Shown here: piece by piece, positions 22,301 through 32,253 of the stretch
Numbering within the stretch: the first letter of the stretch is position 1
How the letters are laid out: each line of letters begins with the position of its first letter
Origin: Phenylobacterium sp.
Lineage (GTDB): Bacteria > Pseudomonadota > Alphaproteobacteria > Caulobacterales > Caulobacteraceae
Length of the DNA stretch: 54,651 nucleotides
Direction: 5' to 3'
Assembly (NCBI RefSeq): GCF_016793225.1
Contig: NZ_JAEUMN010000080.1
Span: 1-54,651, forward strand
Position numbers and translations under genes: made by a program
Notes under the pieces: generated by a model
Seen by the model: only the letters and a program-made list of their open reading frames with translations
Databases searched by the model: none
Told to the model about the DNA's origin: nothing

Positions 22301-24658
22301 ATGGCCCGGACGCGCGCACAGGGCGCCGCCGACAAGGCCGAAATGGCGCGCTGGCTGTTCGACAACAGCCGCGACCTCATGCAGGTCTGTTCGCCCGAGG
22401 GCGTGCTGCTGCAGGTGAACAAGGCCTGGGTGCTGTTCACCGGCCTGAGCGAGGCCGAGCTGATCGGCCGGTCCGTCCTGGATTTCTGCCATCCCGACGA
22501 CGTCGCCGGCATCCGCGCCCGCGCCCAGAAGGCTCATCCCGGGGACGTCAGCGAGGCCGAGGTGCGCCTGCGGGCCGCCGATGGCTCCTGGGTCTGGGTC
22601 GCCGCGCGCCGCCAGGTCATGGAGGACGGCTGCCACATCGGCAACATGCGCGACGTGACCGCCGAGCGCTCGTTCCGCGAGCAGGCCGAGGACGCGCGGC
22701 GCACGCGCAAGATGCTCGGCGCCTCCGCCGGCATCGGCATCTGGGAGTTCGATCCGCACACGCTGTCCATCTGGTGGTCCGACGAGCTCGCCGAACTGGT
22801 GGGTCTGGACCGCGAGGTGGTCTGGACCCCCGACCGCTTCTACGCCCTGGTCCATCCGAGCGACCGGGGACCCATGCAGGAGACCATGGGGCAGGCCGTC
22901 GCCACCGGCGAGCCGGTCAAGGTGGAGCATCGCATCTGGGCCCGCGACCGCTGGCTGACCATGCGGGTCACGGTGCGCACCGAGCCCACCGAGGCCGGCG
23001 CGTTCCGCCTGAAGGGCATCTCCGAGGACATCACCGAGCTCGCGGAGGCGCGCGACGCGGCGCGGCGCGGCGAGCAGCGGGCGCGCCGGGCGCGCCGCGA
23101 GGTGTCGGCGAACGCGGCGCGGCTGAACCTCGCGCTGGGCGCGGCCGAGGCCGGGGTCTACGAGATCGACCACGTCCGCAAGACGTTCTGGTGCTCGCCC
23201 GAGTTCGAGCGCATCACCGGCCAGAAGAACTCCAGCTACCAAGAGGCCACCGAGCTCCGCTATCCCGGCTTCCATCCCGACGACCTGCCGCACGTGCGCG
23301 CCTCGTTCCGCGCGCTGCACCGGGGCGACAAGCGCTCGGGCGAGAGCTTCGAGGCCCGGATCATCCGCCCCGATGGCAGCGAGCGCTGGGTGCGCGTCTT
23401 CCACCACCTGCTGGTGAACAAGAACGGCCGCTGGCTCAGGGCCGTCGGCCTGGTTCAGGACTGCGACGTGCTCAAGCGCCAGGAGCTGGCGCTGAAGGAG
23501 GCCCGGCAGGCGGCGGAGGCGGCCGCCGAGGCGAAGGCCGCCTTCCTCGCCAACATGAGCCATGAGATCCGGACGCCGCTGAACGGCGTCATGGGCGTGC
23601 TCCACCTGCTGAAGAGCGAGACCCTGTCGACGGACGGCCGCGCGCTCCTGGACGAGGCCCTCTCGTGCGGCCGGATGCTCTCGGAGCTGCTGAACGACGT
23701 GATCGACTTCTCGAAGATCGAGGCCGGGCGGCTGGAGCTGGCCTGCGAACCCGTGGACCCGGCCAGCCTCGTGCACGGGGTGGTGCGGCTGCTCGAGCCG
23801 CAGGCCCGCGCAAAGGGTCTCTCGATGATCGTCGACGCCGATCCGAAGCTCGGCTGGGTGCGCTCCGACCCCGTGCGGCTGCGGCAGGCGCTGTTCAACC
23901 TCGTGGGCAATGCGGTGAAGTTCACGGAAGCCGGCCGGGTGGTGGTGCGCTGCCGCCGTGCGGACGCCGGCGTCCTGCGCTTCGAGGTGGAGGACACCGG
24001 GGTCGGCATCCCGCTCGCCGCCCAGCCGCGCCTGTTCGAGCGCTTCAACCAGGCCGACGCCTCGACGACCCGGAAGTTCGGAGGCTCCGGACTGGGGCTC
24101 GCGATCACGAGGCGCCTTGCCGAGATGATGCACGGCCAGGTCGGGTTTACCTCCGCGGAGGGCGAGGGCTCCACGTTCTGGTTCGAGGTCCAGGCCGAGG
24201 CGGCCCAGGCCCAGGCGGCCGAGGCGGAGACGAGCGCGACCGTGCTGGGCGGCGTCCGCATCCTGGTGGTCGAGGACAACGCCACGAACCGCCTCATCGC
24301 CACGAAGCTGCTCGAGGGCCTGGGCGCGTCGGTCGACACCGCCGCGGACGGCTACGCCGGCGTGGACGCCGCGGCCCGGGGCGCCTTCGACGTCATCCTC
24401 ATGGACATCCAGATGCCGGGGATCGACGGCGTCGAGGCGGCCCGCCGCATCCGCGCCCTGGGCGGCCGGGCGGCCCGGACGCCGATCGTGGCGCTGACCG
24501 CCAACGTGCTCGCGCACCAGCGCCAGATCTACCTCGACGCCGGCATGGACGGCGTGGTCGGCAAGCCGATCTCCCCGGGCGCGCTGGTCGCCGAGATCGC
24601 GGCCGTCGCGGCGGACTGGGCGCAGCAGCCCGCGGAGTCCGAGAGCGACGCCGCCTGA
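22301..24658 (+). CDS. Hybrid sensor kinase: three PAS domains, HisKA, HATPase, receiver
   Basis: A 785-residue cytoplasmic hybrid kinase. Order: PAS1 (about 15-125), PAS2 (140-250), a short charged helix, PAS3 (275-390), a coiled linker rich in Ala/Glu, HisKA with FLANMSHEIRTPLNGV (His421), HATPase_c with NLVGNAVKFTEAG, DTGVGIP and GGSGLGLAI, then a receiver with VVEDN, Asp702 in LMDIQMPG and Lys755 in VGKP. No membrane segments are seen. ATG 22301 follows GGGGGAAG. It is an orphan kinase; a downstream phosphotransferase such as ChpT could accept its phosphate, but this is not shown by sequence. The upstream AT-rich stretch (22230-22245) may hold the promoter. Confidence 0.92.
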   Translation: MARTRAQGAADKAEMARWLFDNSRDLMQVCSPEGVLLQVNKAWVLFTGLSEAELIGRSVLDFCHPDDVAGIRARAQKAHPGDVSEAEVRLRAADGSWVWVAARRQVMEDGCHIGNMRDVTAERSFREQAEDARRTRKMLGASAGIGIWEFDPHTLSIWWSDELAELVGLDREVVWTPDRFYALVHPSDRGPMQETMGQAVATGEPVKVEHRIWARDRWLTMRVTVRTEPTEAGAFRLKGISEDITELAEARDAARRGEQRARRARREVSANAARLNLALGAAEAGVYEIDHVRKTFWCSPEFERITGQKNSSYQEATELRYPGFHPDDLPHVRASFRALHRGDKRSGESFEARIIRPDGSERWVRVFHHLLVNKNGRWLRAVGLVQDCDVLKRQELALKEARQAAEAAAEAKAAFLANMSHEIRTPLNGVMGVLHLLKSETLSTDGRALLDEALSCGRMLSELLNDVIDFSKIEAGRLELACEPVDPASLVHGVVRLLEPQARAKGLSMIVDADPKLGWVRSDPVRLRQALFNLVGNAVKFTEAGRVVVRCRRADAGVLRFEVEDTGVGIPLAAQPRLFERFNQADASTTRKFGGSGLGLAITRRLAEMMHGQVGFTSAEGEGSTFWFEVQAEAAQAQAAEAETSATVLGGVRILVVEDNATNRLIATKLLEGLGASVDTAADGYAGVDAAARGAFDVILMDIQMPGIDGVEAARRIRALGGRAARTPIVALTANVLAHQRQIYLDAGMDGVVGKPISPGALVAEIAAVAADWAQQPAESESDAA

Positions 24659-24720
24659 CGCCTTTGCGCGGCGCGGGGCGCATGGTTGATTGCGCCCGGT
24701 GAGACTGTGCGGAGGGTGGC

Positions 24721-26127
24721 ATGCGCGGCATCGCGGCGGGACTCGGGGCCCTGTCCCTGCTGGCGGCGGGCGGCGCCTTCGCGCAGGCGGCCCGGCCCGA
24801 CCAGGCGGCCTTCCGGGAAATCTACAAGGAGCTGGTCGAGACCGACACCACCCTGTCCGCGGGTGACTGCACCCTGGCGGCCCGGAAGATGGCGGCGCGG
24901 CTCAGGGCGGCGGGGTTCGCCGAGACCGACCTCCACGTCCTGGCCGAACCTGAGAAGCCGAGGGAGGGCAGCCTCGTCGCGATCCTGAAGGGCTCCGACC
25001 CCAAGGCCGGCGCCGTACTGCTCCTGGGCCACCTCGACGTGGTGGAAGCCCGACGCGAGGACTGGACGCGCGATCCCTTCACCCTGATCGAGGAGGGCGG
25101 GTACTTCTACGGGCGGGGAACGGCCGACATGAAGGGCCTGAACGCCATCTGGGTGGACACCCTGATCCGCCTGAAGCAGGCGAAGACGCCGCCGCGCCGG
25201 ACCCTGAAGATGGCGCTGACCTGCGGCGAGGAGACGGCCGAGGCGTTCAACGGCGCCGACTGGCTGGTGAAGAACCGGGCCGAGCTCATCGCGGCGGACT
25301 TCGTTCTGAACGAGGGCGGCGGCGGCCGGCTGTCGGCCGACGGCAGGCGCGAGACCCTGTCGATCCAGGTCGGCGAGAAGGCGGCCCAGAGCTATCGGCT
25401 CACCGTGACGAACCCGGGCGGGCATTCCTCCCGGCCCCGGCCGGACAACGCCATCTACCAGCTCGCCGAAGCGCTGCTGAAGGTCCGCGCGCACGTCTTC
25501 CCGGCCAGGTTCACCGAGACGACCCGCATCGGCTTCGGGCTTCGGGCGCAGCGCGGCGACGCCGCGGGGGCGGCCCTGAAGCGGCTTCTGGCCGACCCGA
25601 ACGACGCCGAGGCGGCCCGGGTGGCGGCCACCGACGTGAACGTGAACTCGATCCTCCACACCAACTGCGTCACGACCCGCCTGGACGCGGGGCACGCGAA
25701 CAACGCCCTGCCGCAGCGGGCCACGGCGGTGGTGAACTGCCGCATCTTCCCCGGCGAGACGGTGGAGGAGACGCGCGCCACGCTGGAGCGCGTCATCGGC
25801 GACCCGGAGGTCAAGGTCGAGACCATCCCGCCGGTCCGGCCCATCGCCGCCAATCCCCCGCTGGACCCCAAGGTCGTGGGGCCGATGAAGGCGCTGGCCG
25901 CGAAGCACTTCCCGGGGACGCCGGTGATCCCCGCGATGTCGTCGGGCGCCACGGACGGCCGCTACTTCGGCCCTGCGAAGACTCCGGTCTACGGCGTGCC
26001 CGGCATCTTCGGCGACCCGGACGGCAACGGCGCCCACGGCCTGAACGAGCGGATCCGGGTGCGGTCGCTGTACGAGGGCCGCGACTACCTGTTCGACCTG
26101 GTGAAGGCCTACGTCGGGGCGAAGTAG
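24721..26127 (+). CDS. Secreted M20 family metallopeptidase
   Basis: A 468-residue M20/M25/M40 zinc peptidase. The signal peptide at 1-22 ends in GGAFAQA, so it is periplasmic. Metal and catalytic motifs: LLLGHLDVV (His), YGRGTADMKG (Asp), TCGEETAEA (Glu-Glu), and SSGATDGRYF; the dimerisation-domain His lies in NPGGHSSRP. It most likely acts as a carboxypeptidase or dipeptidase supplying amino acids. It is convergent with tilS, whose stop is 11 bases downstream. In Caulobacter the gene beyond tilS is usually ftsH; here this peptidase occupies that place. Confidence 0.92.
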   Translation: MRGIAAGLGALSLLAAGGAFAQAARPDQAAFREIYKELVETDTTLSAGDCTLAARKMAARLRAAGFAETDLHVLAEPEKPREGSLVAILKGSDPKAGAVLLLGHLDVVEARREDWTRDPFTLIEEGGYFYGRGTADMKGLNAIWVDTLIRLKQAKTPPRRTLKMALTCGEETAEAFNGADWLVKNRAELIAADFVLNEGGGGRLSADGRRETLSIQVGEKAAQSYRLTVTNPGGHSSRPRPDNAIYQLAEALLKVRAHVFPARFTETTRIGFGLRAQRGDAAGAALKRLLADPNDAEAARVAATDVNVNSILHTNCVTTRLDAGHANNALPQRATAVVNCRIFPGETVEETRATLERVIGDPEVKVETIPPVRPIAANPPLDPKVVGPMKALAAKHFPGTPVIPAMSSGATDGRYFGPAKTPVYGVPGIFGDPDGNGAHGLNERIRVRSLYEGRDYLFDLVKAYVGAK

Positions 26128-26138
26128 CCCGCAGAGCT

Positions 26139-27368
26139 CTAGTCCGGCTCGCGCGTCACCAATCCGGCCGCCGCGCGGAAGCGTTCGCCCACGAGGCTTG
26201 GGACCCCCTCCAGGACGGGGCAGGTGACCTGGCCGTCGTGGATCACCGCCGGCAGCCCGCCGCGCGTGGCGGCGGGCGCCTCGCGCAGCGCCGCCCGCTG
26301 GCCGGGCGGAAGCTGGCGGGCGAGGCCGGCCAGGCGTCGCGCCTCCCCGGGTCCCTGAAGCTCGAAGCGCCCGTCCCACACGGCCGGCAGGACCACCGGC
26401 GCAAGTCCGCCGCGCGCGGCCTCTCCCGCCTCGCGGAAGGCGCGGATCTCCCGGGCGTCGGCCTCGATCCGCGCGCCCGCCAGGGTCGCGGCGAACGCCG
26501 CCTCCCCGCAGGCGGCCGCCGCCAGGCGCATGAGGCGGACGCCGGCCGGCGTCCGCTCGCCGCCGCCCGCGCACACGGCGGCCAGGGCCAATACGCGGCG
26601 CGCGGCGTCGGGCGGGGCGTCCCGCAGCGCCGCGCGCGGCAGGCGGATGACGCCCGCGCGCTCGTCGGCGACGGCGGCCAGGTCCAGCGGGGCGGGCTCC
26701 CGGCGGGCCTCGGGCTCGGGCGCGGTGCGGCGGGCGCGGCTGCGGGCGAAGCGGAGGTCCGCGTTGGCAGGGTCCTCGATCCAGGTTTCGCCGCGGGCCT
26801 CCAGGGCCCTGCGCAGGTCCTCGCGGCGCGCGTCGAGCAGGGGCCGCAGGAGGAACACGCCGCGGCCCTCGGGCCATACCGGCGACGGCGACCACTCCCG
26901 GGGGTCGGGCAGGGTCGAGCCGGCGGCGCGCATGGCCGCGGCCTCGGCCAGGTCGTCGGCCGTGTGGCCCATCAGGACCACGCGCGCGCCGTCCGCGCGG
27001 GCCGCGTCGGCGAGGCGCGCGTGGCGGGCGCGGCGGGCGGCGGCGGGCAGCCCGGTCGCCGGCTTGTCGCCCTCCCACGAGAGCGCGCGGAAGGGGCGCT
27101 CCAGCCGCTCCGCCACGGCGGCGCAGGCGCGGGTCCAGGCGGCGCTCTCCGCCTGCAGGCCATGGTCCACGGTCAGGATGAGCATCGGCCGCCCGTTCGC
27201 CCGCGCCCAGGCGTCCGCGATCAGGGTCAGCGCGAGCGAGTCGCCGCCGCCTGACAAAGCCACCGCGAACGGCCGGTCGGTGTTCCGCGAAAGCCGGCGG
27301 TCGAGCACGTCGCGCGCGACGGCCTCTGCCGTCCGACCGGTCGAACAGGCTCCGTCTCTTTGAATCAG
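26139..27368 (-). CDS. tilS: tRNA(Ile)-lysidine synthase TilS
   Basis: About 409 residues. The PP-loop motif VALSGGGDSLALTLI (about 36-50) and the downstream LTVDHGLQ and MGHTADDLAE blocks identify TilS, which converts C34 of the CAU anticodon of tRNA-Ile to lysidine and is essential. A weakly conserved C-terminal tRNA-binding domain follows. The start is uncertain: no ATG fits. CTG 27368 has a good GAGGA seven bases upstream and gives the usual N-terminal helix; GTG 27308 and GTG 27428 (overlapping the cpoB stop) are alternatives. It is the last gene of the tol-pal gene string. Confidence 0.85.
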   Translation of the reverse strand: MIQRDGACSTGRTAEAVARDVLDRRLSRNTDRPFAVALSGGGDSLALTLIADAWARANGRPMLILTVDHGLQAESAAWTRACAAVAERLERPFRALSWEGDKPATGLPAAARRARHARLADAARADGARVVLMGHTADDLAEAAAMRAAGSTLPDPREWSPSPVWPEGRGVFLLRPLLDARREDLRRALEARGETWIEDPANADLRFARSRARRTAPEPEARREPAPLDLAAVADERAGVIRLPRAALRDAPPDAARRVLALAAVCAGGGERTPAGVRLMRLAAAACGEAAFAATLAGARIEADAREIRAFREAGEAARGGLAPVVLPAVWDGRFELQGPGEARRLAGLARQLPPGQRAALREAPAATRGGLPAVIHDGQVTCPVLEGVPSLVGERFRAAAGLVTREPD

Positions 27369-27415
27369 ACCGCGTCCTCGCGGCGAAACCGGCTTCCGCT
27401 GTCGCCGAACGCGCT

Positions 27416-28258
27416 CTAGGCGGCGCACTTGGCCTGGGTGCGGGTCGCGGCGGCGCGGCCGGCGACGGCGGCGGGGGCCTTGGGATAGCGGCGCGTCAGC
27501 TCGGCGAGCGTCTGGCAGGCGTCGGCGGGCTTCTTCAGCGCCACCAGCGAGCGCGAGAGCTCGACCACCGCGTCCGGCGCCCAGCCGGTCTGCGGCCAGC
27601 CGCGGATCGCGCCGATGTAGGCCTTGGCCGCGTCCGCATGGGCGCCACGCACGCTGAGCGTCTTGCCCCACCAGTAGCTCGCCTCGGCCGCGCGGGGGGC
27701 GTCCGGATAGTTGGCCACATAGGCCGAGAAGGCGCCTTCCGCGGCGTCGTAGTCGCCGGACAGCATCAGCTGCCGGGCCGCGGTGAAGTCCTTGGCGGGA
27801 TCGCCTGGGGGCGGCGGCGGGGCCGCCACGGTCTCTTCGGGCGGCGGGGCCGCCGACGCGAGCCGCGTCTCGGCCGCGTTCAGCCGCTCGGTCAGGGTCG
27901 CGACGCCGCGCTTCAGCTCGGCGTTTTCGCGGCGCGCCTGGTCGAGGTCGCGCGTGACGGTCTCGAAATTGCCGTTCACGCCGCGCAGCGTCTGCTCCAT
28001 GTCGCGCAGCCGGTCGGTCATCTCGGCGATCCGCGCGTCGGTGTCGGCCGGCTGCACGACCACCGGCTTGCCGGTGTCGCGCAGCTGGAAGACGATCGCC
28101 CGCAGTTCGCGCACCACCTTCTCCATCCGGTCCACCCGCTTGGCGTCGCGCGCGTCGAGCGGGTCGGGAACCGGGAGGGGCGTCTGCGACAGCGCCGGGC
28201 CGGCCGCCACCAGGGCGGCCAGGAGGGCGGTGGTGACGAACGCGCGGCCCTTACGCAT
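27416..28258 (-). CDS. cpoB: Tol-Pal coordination protein CpoB (YbgF)
   Basis: A 280-residue periplasmic protein. The signal peptide is at about 1-24 (ending GPALSQT). A trimerising coiled coil fills about 35-125 (RMEKVVRELRAIVFQL, IAEMTDRLRDMEQTLRG, ENAELKRGVATLTERL), followed by a Pro-rich hinge (APPPPPGD) and TPR-like repeats at about 150-275 (DFTAARQLMLSGDYDAAEGAF, AEASYWWGKTLSVRG, AVVELSRSLVALKKP). It links outer-membrane constriction with peptidoglycan synthesis at division. It starts six bases after the pal stop codon; the gene order tolQ-tolR-tolA-tolB-pal-cpoB is canonical. Confidence 0.93.
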   Translation of the reverse strand: MRKGRAFVTTALLAALVAAGPALSQTPLPVPDPLDARDAKRVDRMEKVVRELRAIVFQLRDTGKPVVVQPADTDARIAEMTDRLRDMEQTLRGVNGNFETVTRDLDQARRENAELKRGVATLTERLNAAETRLASAAPPPEETVAAPPPPPGDPAKDFTAARQLMLSGDYDAAEGAFSAYVANYPDAPRAAEASYWWGKTLSVRGAHADAAKAYIGAIRGWPQTGWAPDAVVELSRSLVALKKPADACQTLAELTRRYPKAPAAVAGRAAATRTQAKCAA

Positions 28259-28264
28259 GGACGG

Positions 28265-28831
28265 TCAGCGCGCGCCCGAGACGATGGCGGTGCGGGCGTT
28301 GCGGTTCCTCTGCCACGCATCCTCGCCGCTGCCGGGGTCGATCGGCTGCTCCTTGCCGAACGAGATCGTCGCGATGCGGCTCGACTCGAGGCCCTGGCCG
28401 ACCAGGAAGTCGCGCACGGCGTTGGCGCGGCGGGCGCCGAGCGCCAGGTTGTACTCCCGGGTACCGCGCTCGTCGGCATTGCCCTCGATGCGCACGTTCA
28501 CCGACGGATAGCGGCGCAGCCAGGCCGCCTGGGCGGCCAGGATCGGCTCGGCGTCGGCGCGGACGTCGTGCTGGTCGGTGTCGAAGTAGACGCGGTCGCC
28601 GACGTTGACCACGAAGTCCTGCTGAGAGCCGGGCAGGGCGCCCGTCTGGGCCGTGCCCACATCCCCCGGCCCGCTGGGCGGCAGCGGAGTCTGCGGCTGC
28701 TGCGCCACCGGCGGCGTCGTGGTGGTCGGATAGGCCGGCTGGGCCTTCTTGGCGCACGCGCCGAGCGACGCGGCGGCCACGCCCACCAGAGCAAGCCGGA
28801 CAATCGTGCGGCCGTTCAAGCTACGAACCAT
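28265..28831 (-). CDS. pal: Peptidoglycan-associated lipoprotein Pal
   Basis: A 188-residue precursor. The signal peptide ends in a LGAC lipobox (lipidated Cys26), followed by a Pro/Thr-rich linker (PAYPTTTTPPVAQQPQ) and an OmpA-type domain. The OmpA domain has VYFDTDQHDVRADA, VRIEGNADERGTREYN (Asp and Arg for diaminopimelate binding) and LALGARRANAVRDFL. It anchors the outer membrane to peptidoglycan and binds TolB. ATG 28831 is chosen over 28864 because GGAGA sits 8 bases upstream. A 67-base gap after tolB may carry an additional promoter. Confidence 0.95.
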   Translation of the reverse strand: MVRSLNGRTIVRLALVGVAAASLGACAKKAQPAYPTTTTPPVAQQPQTPLPPSGPGDVGTAQTGALPGSQQDFVVNVGDRVYFDTDQHDVRADAEPILAAQAAWLRRYPSVNVRIEGNADERGTREYNLALGARRANAVRDFLVGQGLESSRIATISFGKEQPIDPGSGEDAWQRNRNARTAIVSGAR

Positions 28832-28898
28832 CAGCGTCTCCTGCAGTCGAGGTTGTCGAATCACTGTCGCGCTCTATCCGGCGGGATTGAGGCGAAGA

Positions 28899-30197
28899 CT
28901 AGTTAAGCAATGGCGACCAGGCCGGGTCCGACCCGGCGCCGGGATAAGGCATCGGCTGAAGGATTCGCCCAGTGACATCCACCATCCATAACTTGGGCGC
29001 GCCGCCCGGGGTTTCACGGGAGAACATAAGAACGCGACCATTGGGCGCCCAGGTGGGGCCCTCGTCCAGGTAGCTGGTGGTCAGCAGGCGCTCGTCCGAG
29101 CCGTCGGGCTTCATCACGCCGATGTGGAACTGGCCGCCCGTCTGCTTTGTGAAAGCGATGAATTCCCCCGTGGGGCTCCACACCGGCGTGGTGTACGAGC
29201 CGCCGCCGGACGAGATCCGGCGCGCGCCCGAGCCGTCCGCGCCCATCACGTAGACTTGAGGGGATCCGGCGCGGTCCGAGGTGAACGCGATGCGCGAGCC
29301 GTCGGGCGAGAACGAGCCCGAGACGTCGATGCCCGGGTCGGTGGTGAGCCGCGTCGAGGTGCGGCTGGACAGGTTCATCACATAGAGGTCCGAGTTGCCG
29401 CCGCGCTCCACCGAGAAGATGACTTTGCCGCCGTCGGGCGAGAACCGCGGCGCGAAGACCATGCCCTGGAAGCTGCCCAGGCTTTCGCGCCGGCCGCTCT
29501 GCAGGTTGTAGAGATAGACCGTGGCGCTGTCGGGCCGCAGCGCCATGTAGGTGATCTCCTGGCTGGTGGGCGAGAAGCGCGGCGTCATCACGATCGACTC
29601 GCCGCCCGTGAGGTAGCTGGGGTTGGCGCCGTCCTGATCCATGATCGCCAGGCGCTTGACGGTCTTGCCGCGTCCGCCGCTCTCGGCGACGAACACCACG
29701 CGGGTGTCGAAGTAGCCCTTCTCGCCGCTCAGCCGCTCGTACACCGCGTCCGAGATCTTGTGCGCCACGCGCCGCCAGTTCTCGGGGCTGGAGGTGAACT
29801 GCAGGCCGAGCAGCTGCTGCTCGCGGTAGACGTCCCACAGGCGGAAATCCACGCGCAGGCGGTTGCCGTCGACGGTCACCTGCCCGTTGACCAGCGCCTG
29901 GGCGTTGATCGTCTTCCAGTCGGCGAACCGCGGCTGGACGGCCGCCGACAGGTCCTTCTCGATGAAGCTCGCGGGGTCGAGCGGCCGGAAGAGGCCCGAG
30001 CGCTGCAGGTTCGCCGCGATCACCTGGCTGATGTCCGCGCCCACCTGGCCGCCGGCGAAGGACGGCACGGCCACGGCCATGGGGTTCACGTCGCCGCGGG
30101 TGACGCTGAGCTGCGCCGCCGCCGGCGAGGGCAGGACCGCCGCGAGGGCGCCGAGCGCCGCCGCCAGCGCCGCCACGAAGGCTTTGATCCGCATCAT
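28899..30197 (-). CDS. tolB: Tol-Pal translocation protein TolB
   Basis: A 432-residue periplasmic protein. The signal peptide is at about 1-28 (ending SPAAAQ). The N-terminal domain (30-160) contains [23 protein letters not shown] six-bladed beta-propeller (170-430) has repeated blades such as [47 protein letters not shown] and [14 protein letters not shown]. TolB links TolA to Pal. The start ATG 30197 (or 30194) overlaps the tolA stop, with AGGAG upstream. Confidence 0.96.
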   Translation of the reverse strand: MMRIKAFVAALAAALGALAAVLPSPAAAQLSVTRGDVNPMAVAVPSFAGGQVGADISQVIAANLQRSGLFRPLDPASFIEKDLSAAVQPRFADWKTINAQALVNGQVTVDGNRLRVDFRLWDVYREQQLLGLQFTSSPENWRRVAHKISDAVYERLSGEKGYFDTRVVFVAESGGRGKTVKRLAIMDQDGANPSYLTGGESIVMTPRFSPTSQEITYMALRPDSATVYLYNLQSGRRESLGSFQGMVFAPRFSPDGGKVIFSVERGGNSDLYVMNLSSRTSTRLTTDPGIDVSGSFSPDGSRIAFTSDRAGSPQVYVMGADGSGARRISSGGGSYTTPVWSPTGEFIAFTKQTGGQFHIGVMKPDGSDERLLTTSYLDEGPTWAPNGRVLMFSRETPGGAPKLWMVDVTGRILQPMPYPGAGSDPAWSPLLN

Positions 30198-31006
30198 CAG
30201 GCTCCTGGTCTGCCGCAGTAGTCGCGGGCGCTGAAATCGGCATAGACGCGCCGGCCCCAGTTCTGGCGGGGCTCCCGGCTGAAGGGCTGGGACCGCAGGA
30301 CGGCCCGGCTGGCCCGTTCCTCCGCGACGGCCTTCACCGCGGGGCTCGCCGCGCCGATGGACTCCACGTCGAGGTCGCCGGCCAGCCGTCCGCCGGCCCC
30401 GATGGTGAAGTGCACCCGCACGGAAACGTCGCGGCTGGCCGAGAGGCTGCAGTCGATGTTCCAGTTGCGCTCGAGCTCGCCCTGCATGGTGGACGAGACC
30501 GCCACGCCGGTCGTGGCCGCGAAGCCGTCGGTGTTGCGCGCCACGGGGGCCGTGGACGGACGGGTCGGCCCGCGCGGCGCGGAGGAGGGCCGCTGGGGCG
30601 CGTTGCGGGCCGGCCGCGTGAGGCTGGCGGCCAGGGCGTCCAGGTCGAGGCTGGGCTCCGCCGGGCGGGACTTCGCGGGCGGCGCGGCGGCCTTGGGCGT
30701 GGGGGCTGCGGCCTTCGGCGCGGGCGTCGGCGGCGGGGGGGCCGGCTGCGGCGGGGGCGGCGCGGGCTCGGGCGGCGCGTCCGGCGTCTGCTGTTCGGTC
30801 TGCGCCTCGAGCTCCTGGGGGCCCTGCTCGGCGGGGCGCGCCTCGGCGGGGCCGCTGGCCACGACGGTGACCGGCACCACCGAGCCCATCTTCAGCTCGC
30901 GGCTGCCCCAGCTGATCATGAAGGCGGCCGCCACCACCCCGTGCAGCGCCAGCGACCCGAGGGCCGCCGGCGAGCGCTCGAAGCTGAGGCCGCGCGCCCG
31001 GCTCAT
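30197..31006 (-). CDS. tolA: Cell envelope protein TolA
   Basis: A 269-residue TolA. The N-terminal cytoplasmic part precedes one transmembrane helix at about 17-35 ([19 protein letters not shown]). A long Pro/Ala/Glu/Lys-rich periplasmic arm follows (about 55-165, [18 protein letters not shown]), and then a TonB/TolA-like C-terminal domain (about 170-269) with [21 protein letters not shown]. It transmits proton-motive energy from TolQ/TolR to TolB-Pal. Its start overlaps the tolR stop and its stop overlaps tolB, so the three are coupled. Confidence 0.9.
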   Translation of the reverse strand: MSRARGLSFERSPAALGSLALHGVVAAAFMISWGSRELKMGSVVPVTVVASGPAEARPAEQGPQELEAQTEQQTPDAPPEPAPPPPQPAPPPPTPAPKAAAPTPKAAAPPAKSRPAEPSLDLDALAASLTRPARNAPQRPSSAPRGPTRPSTAPVARNTDGFAATTGVAVSSTMQGELERNWNIDCSLSASRDVSVRVHFTIGAGGRLAGDLDVESIGAASPAVKAVAEERASRAVLRSQPFSREPRQNWGRRVYADFSARDYCGRPGA

Positions 31007-31497
31007 CCGCCCGCCTCGTCGGTGTCGTCGCCTCCGGAGGAGGGACCGCCGGTGTCGGTGATCAGGTTGATGGAGGTGAAGCCCGAGGTCGACAGCGACG
31101 CCATGACCCGGGCCACGACCTCATAGCTCGCCTTGCCGTCGGCGCGCACGTAGATCGGCCGCGTCCGGTCCGTGGCCATGGCGGTGAGGCGGGGCGAGAG
31201 GCTGGAGAACGGGACCGGCTGGTCGCCGACGTAGAGCGCCCCGTCCGGGCGGATCGAGATGGTGATCGGGTCGGGCACGTCCTGCATGGCGCCGGCCTCG
31301 GTCTTCGGCAGCTCGACGGGCACCCCGGCGGTGAGCAGCGGCGCCGAGACCATGAAGATGATCAGCAGCACCAGCATCACGTCCACCAGGGGGGTGACGT
31401 TGATCTCGCTGAGCGCGCCGCGGCGGCCGCGGCCGTAGCGCCGCCGCCGCTTGGCGCCGCCCGTGGCGGCGAAGGCGTCGTTGGCCGAGAGCGCCAT
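31003..31497 (-). CDS. tolR: Biopolymer transport protein TolR
   Basis: A 164-residue ExbD/TolR protein. It has an Arg-rich N-terminus, one transmembrane helix with the conserved Asp ([23 protein letters not shown]), then a periplasmic domain ([13 protein letters not shown] ... [18 protein letters not shown]). The Asp in PLVDVM is the proton-relay residue of the TolQR motor. There are 3 bases between the tolQ stop and this start. Confidence 0.95.
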   Translation of the reverse strand: MALSANDAFAATGGAKRRRRYGRGRRGALSEINVTPLVDVMLVLLIIFMVSAPLLTAGVPVELPKTEAGAMQDVPDPITISIRPDGALYVGDQPVPFSSLSPRLTAMATDRTRPIYVRADGKASYEVVARVMASLSTSGFTSINLITDTGGPSSGGDDTDEAGG

Positions 31498-31500
31498 GGG

Positions 31501-32202
31501 TCAGGCCCGCTCCGCCAGCCGGCGCTGGATGGCCGTCGAGAGGTCGTCGGCGAAGCCTTCCAGCCGGGCCGCGTACTTGCCAGCGGCGGTCGAGAAGCTG
31601 TTGTAGAACACATAGGCCGGGATCGCGGCGGCCAGGCCGATGGCGGTGGCCAGCAGGGCCTCGGCGATCGAGGGGGCCACCACGGCGAGCGAGGTGTTCT
31701 TCTGCACCGCGATCGCCTGGAACGCCTTCATGATCCCCCAGACGGTGCCGAACAGGCCGACGAAGGGCGAGGCGGTGGCGACGATGGCCAGGGAGCCCAG
31801 GCCGGCCTCCACGCGGGCGCTCTCGCGGGCGATGGTGGCGTCGAGGTGGCGGTCGATCCGCTGGATCAGGAAGGCGACCTGGCCCTCCGAGACCGCGCCC
31901 TTGGCGCGGGCGTCGCGCCATTCCTTGAGCGCGCCCTGGAGCATCCGCGGCAGGGCGTGCGCGGGCCGCTCGCCGGCCTCCTGGGCGACGTCCTCGAGGC
32001 TGCGGCCCGAGGCGACGGCGTCCTCGAACTGGTCGGCCTCGCGCCCCAGCGCCCGGAAGCGGAACATCTTGTCGAGGATGATGGTCCACGACCAGAGCGA
32101 GGCGGCGGCCAGGCCGATCATGACCAGCTTCACCACCCAGTCGGCGCGCAGGAAGATCGAAAGCAGGTCGAAGCTCTCGGGCGTTACGGCGGCCGGGTCC
32201 AT
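31501..32202 (-). CDS. tolQ: Tol-Pal motor protein TolQ
   Basis: A 233-residue ExbB/TolQ/MotA-family protein with three transmembrane helices: about 20-40 ([19 protein letters not shown]), 130-150 ([21 protein letters not shown]) and 170-195 ([23 protein letters not shown]). The [13 protein letters not shown] and [10 protein letters not shown] stretches are family hallmarks. It is the first gene of tolQRAB. ATG 32202 follows AGGAGAG, and ybgC lies 51 bases upstream. Confidence 0.96.
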   Translation of the reverse strand: MDPAAVTPESFDLLSIFLRADWVVKLVMIGLAAASLWSWTIILDKMFRFRALGREADQFEDAVASGRSLEDVAQEAGERPAHALPRMLQGALKEWRDARAKGAVSEGQVAFLIQRIDRHLDATIARESARVEAGLGSLAIVATASPFVGLFGTVWGIMKAFQAIAVQKNTSLAVVAPSIAEALLATAIGLAAAIPAYVFYNSFSTAAGKYAARLEGFADDLSTAIQRRLAERA

Positions 32203-32253
32203 CGTCTCTCCTGTCTCGTATCGGCTCGTGGTTGGGGGGCTTGCGTGGCGAAC

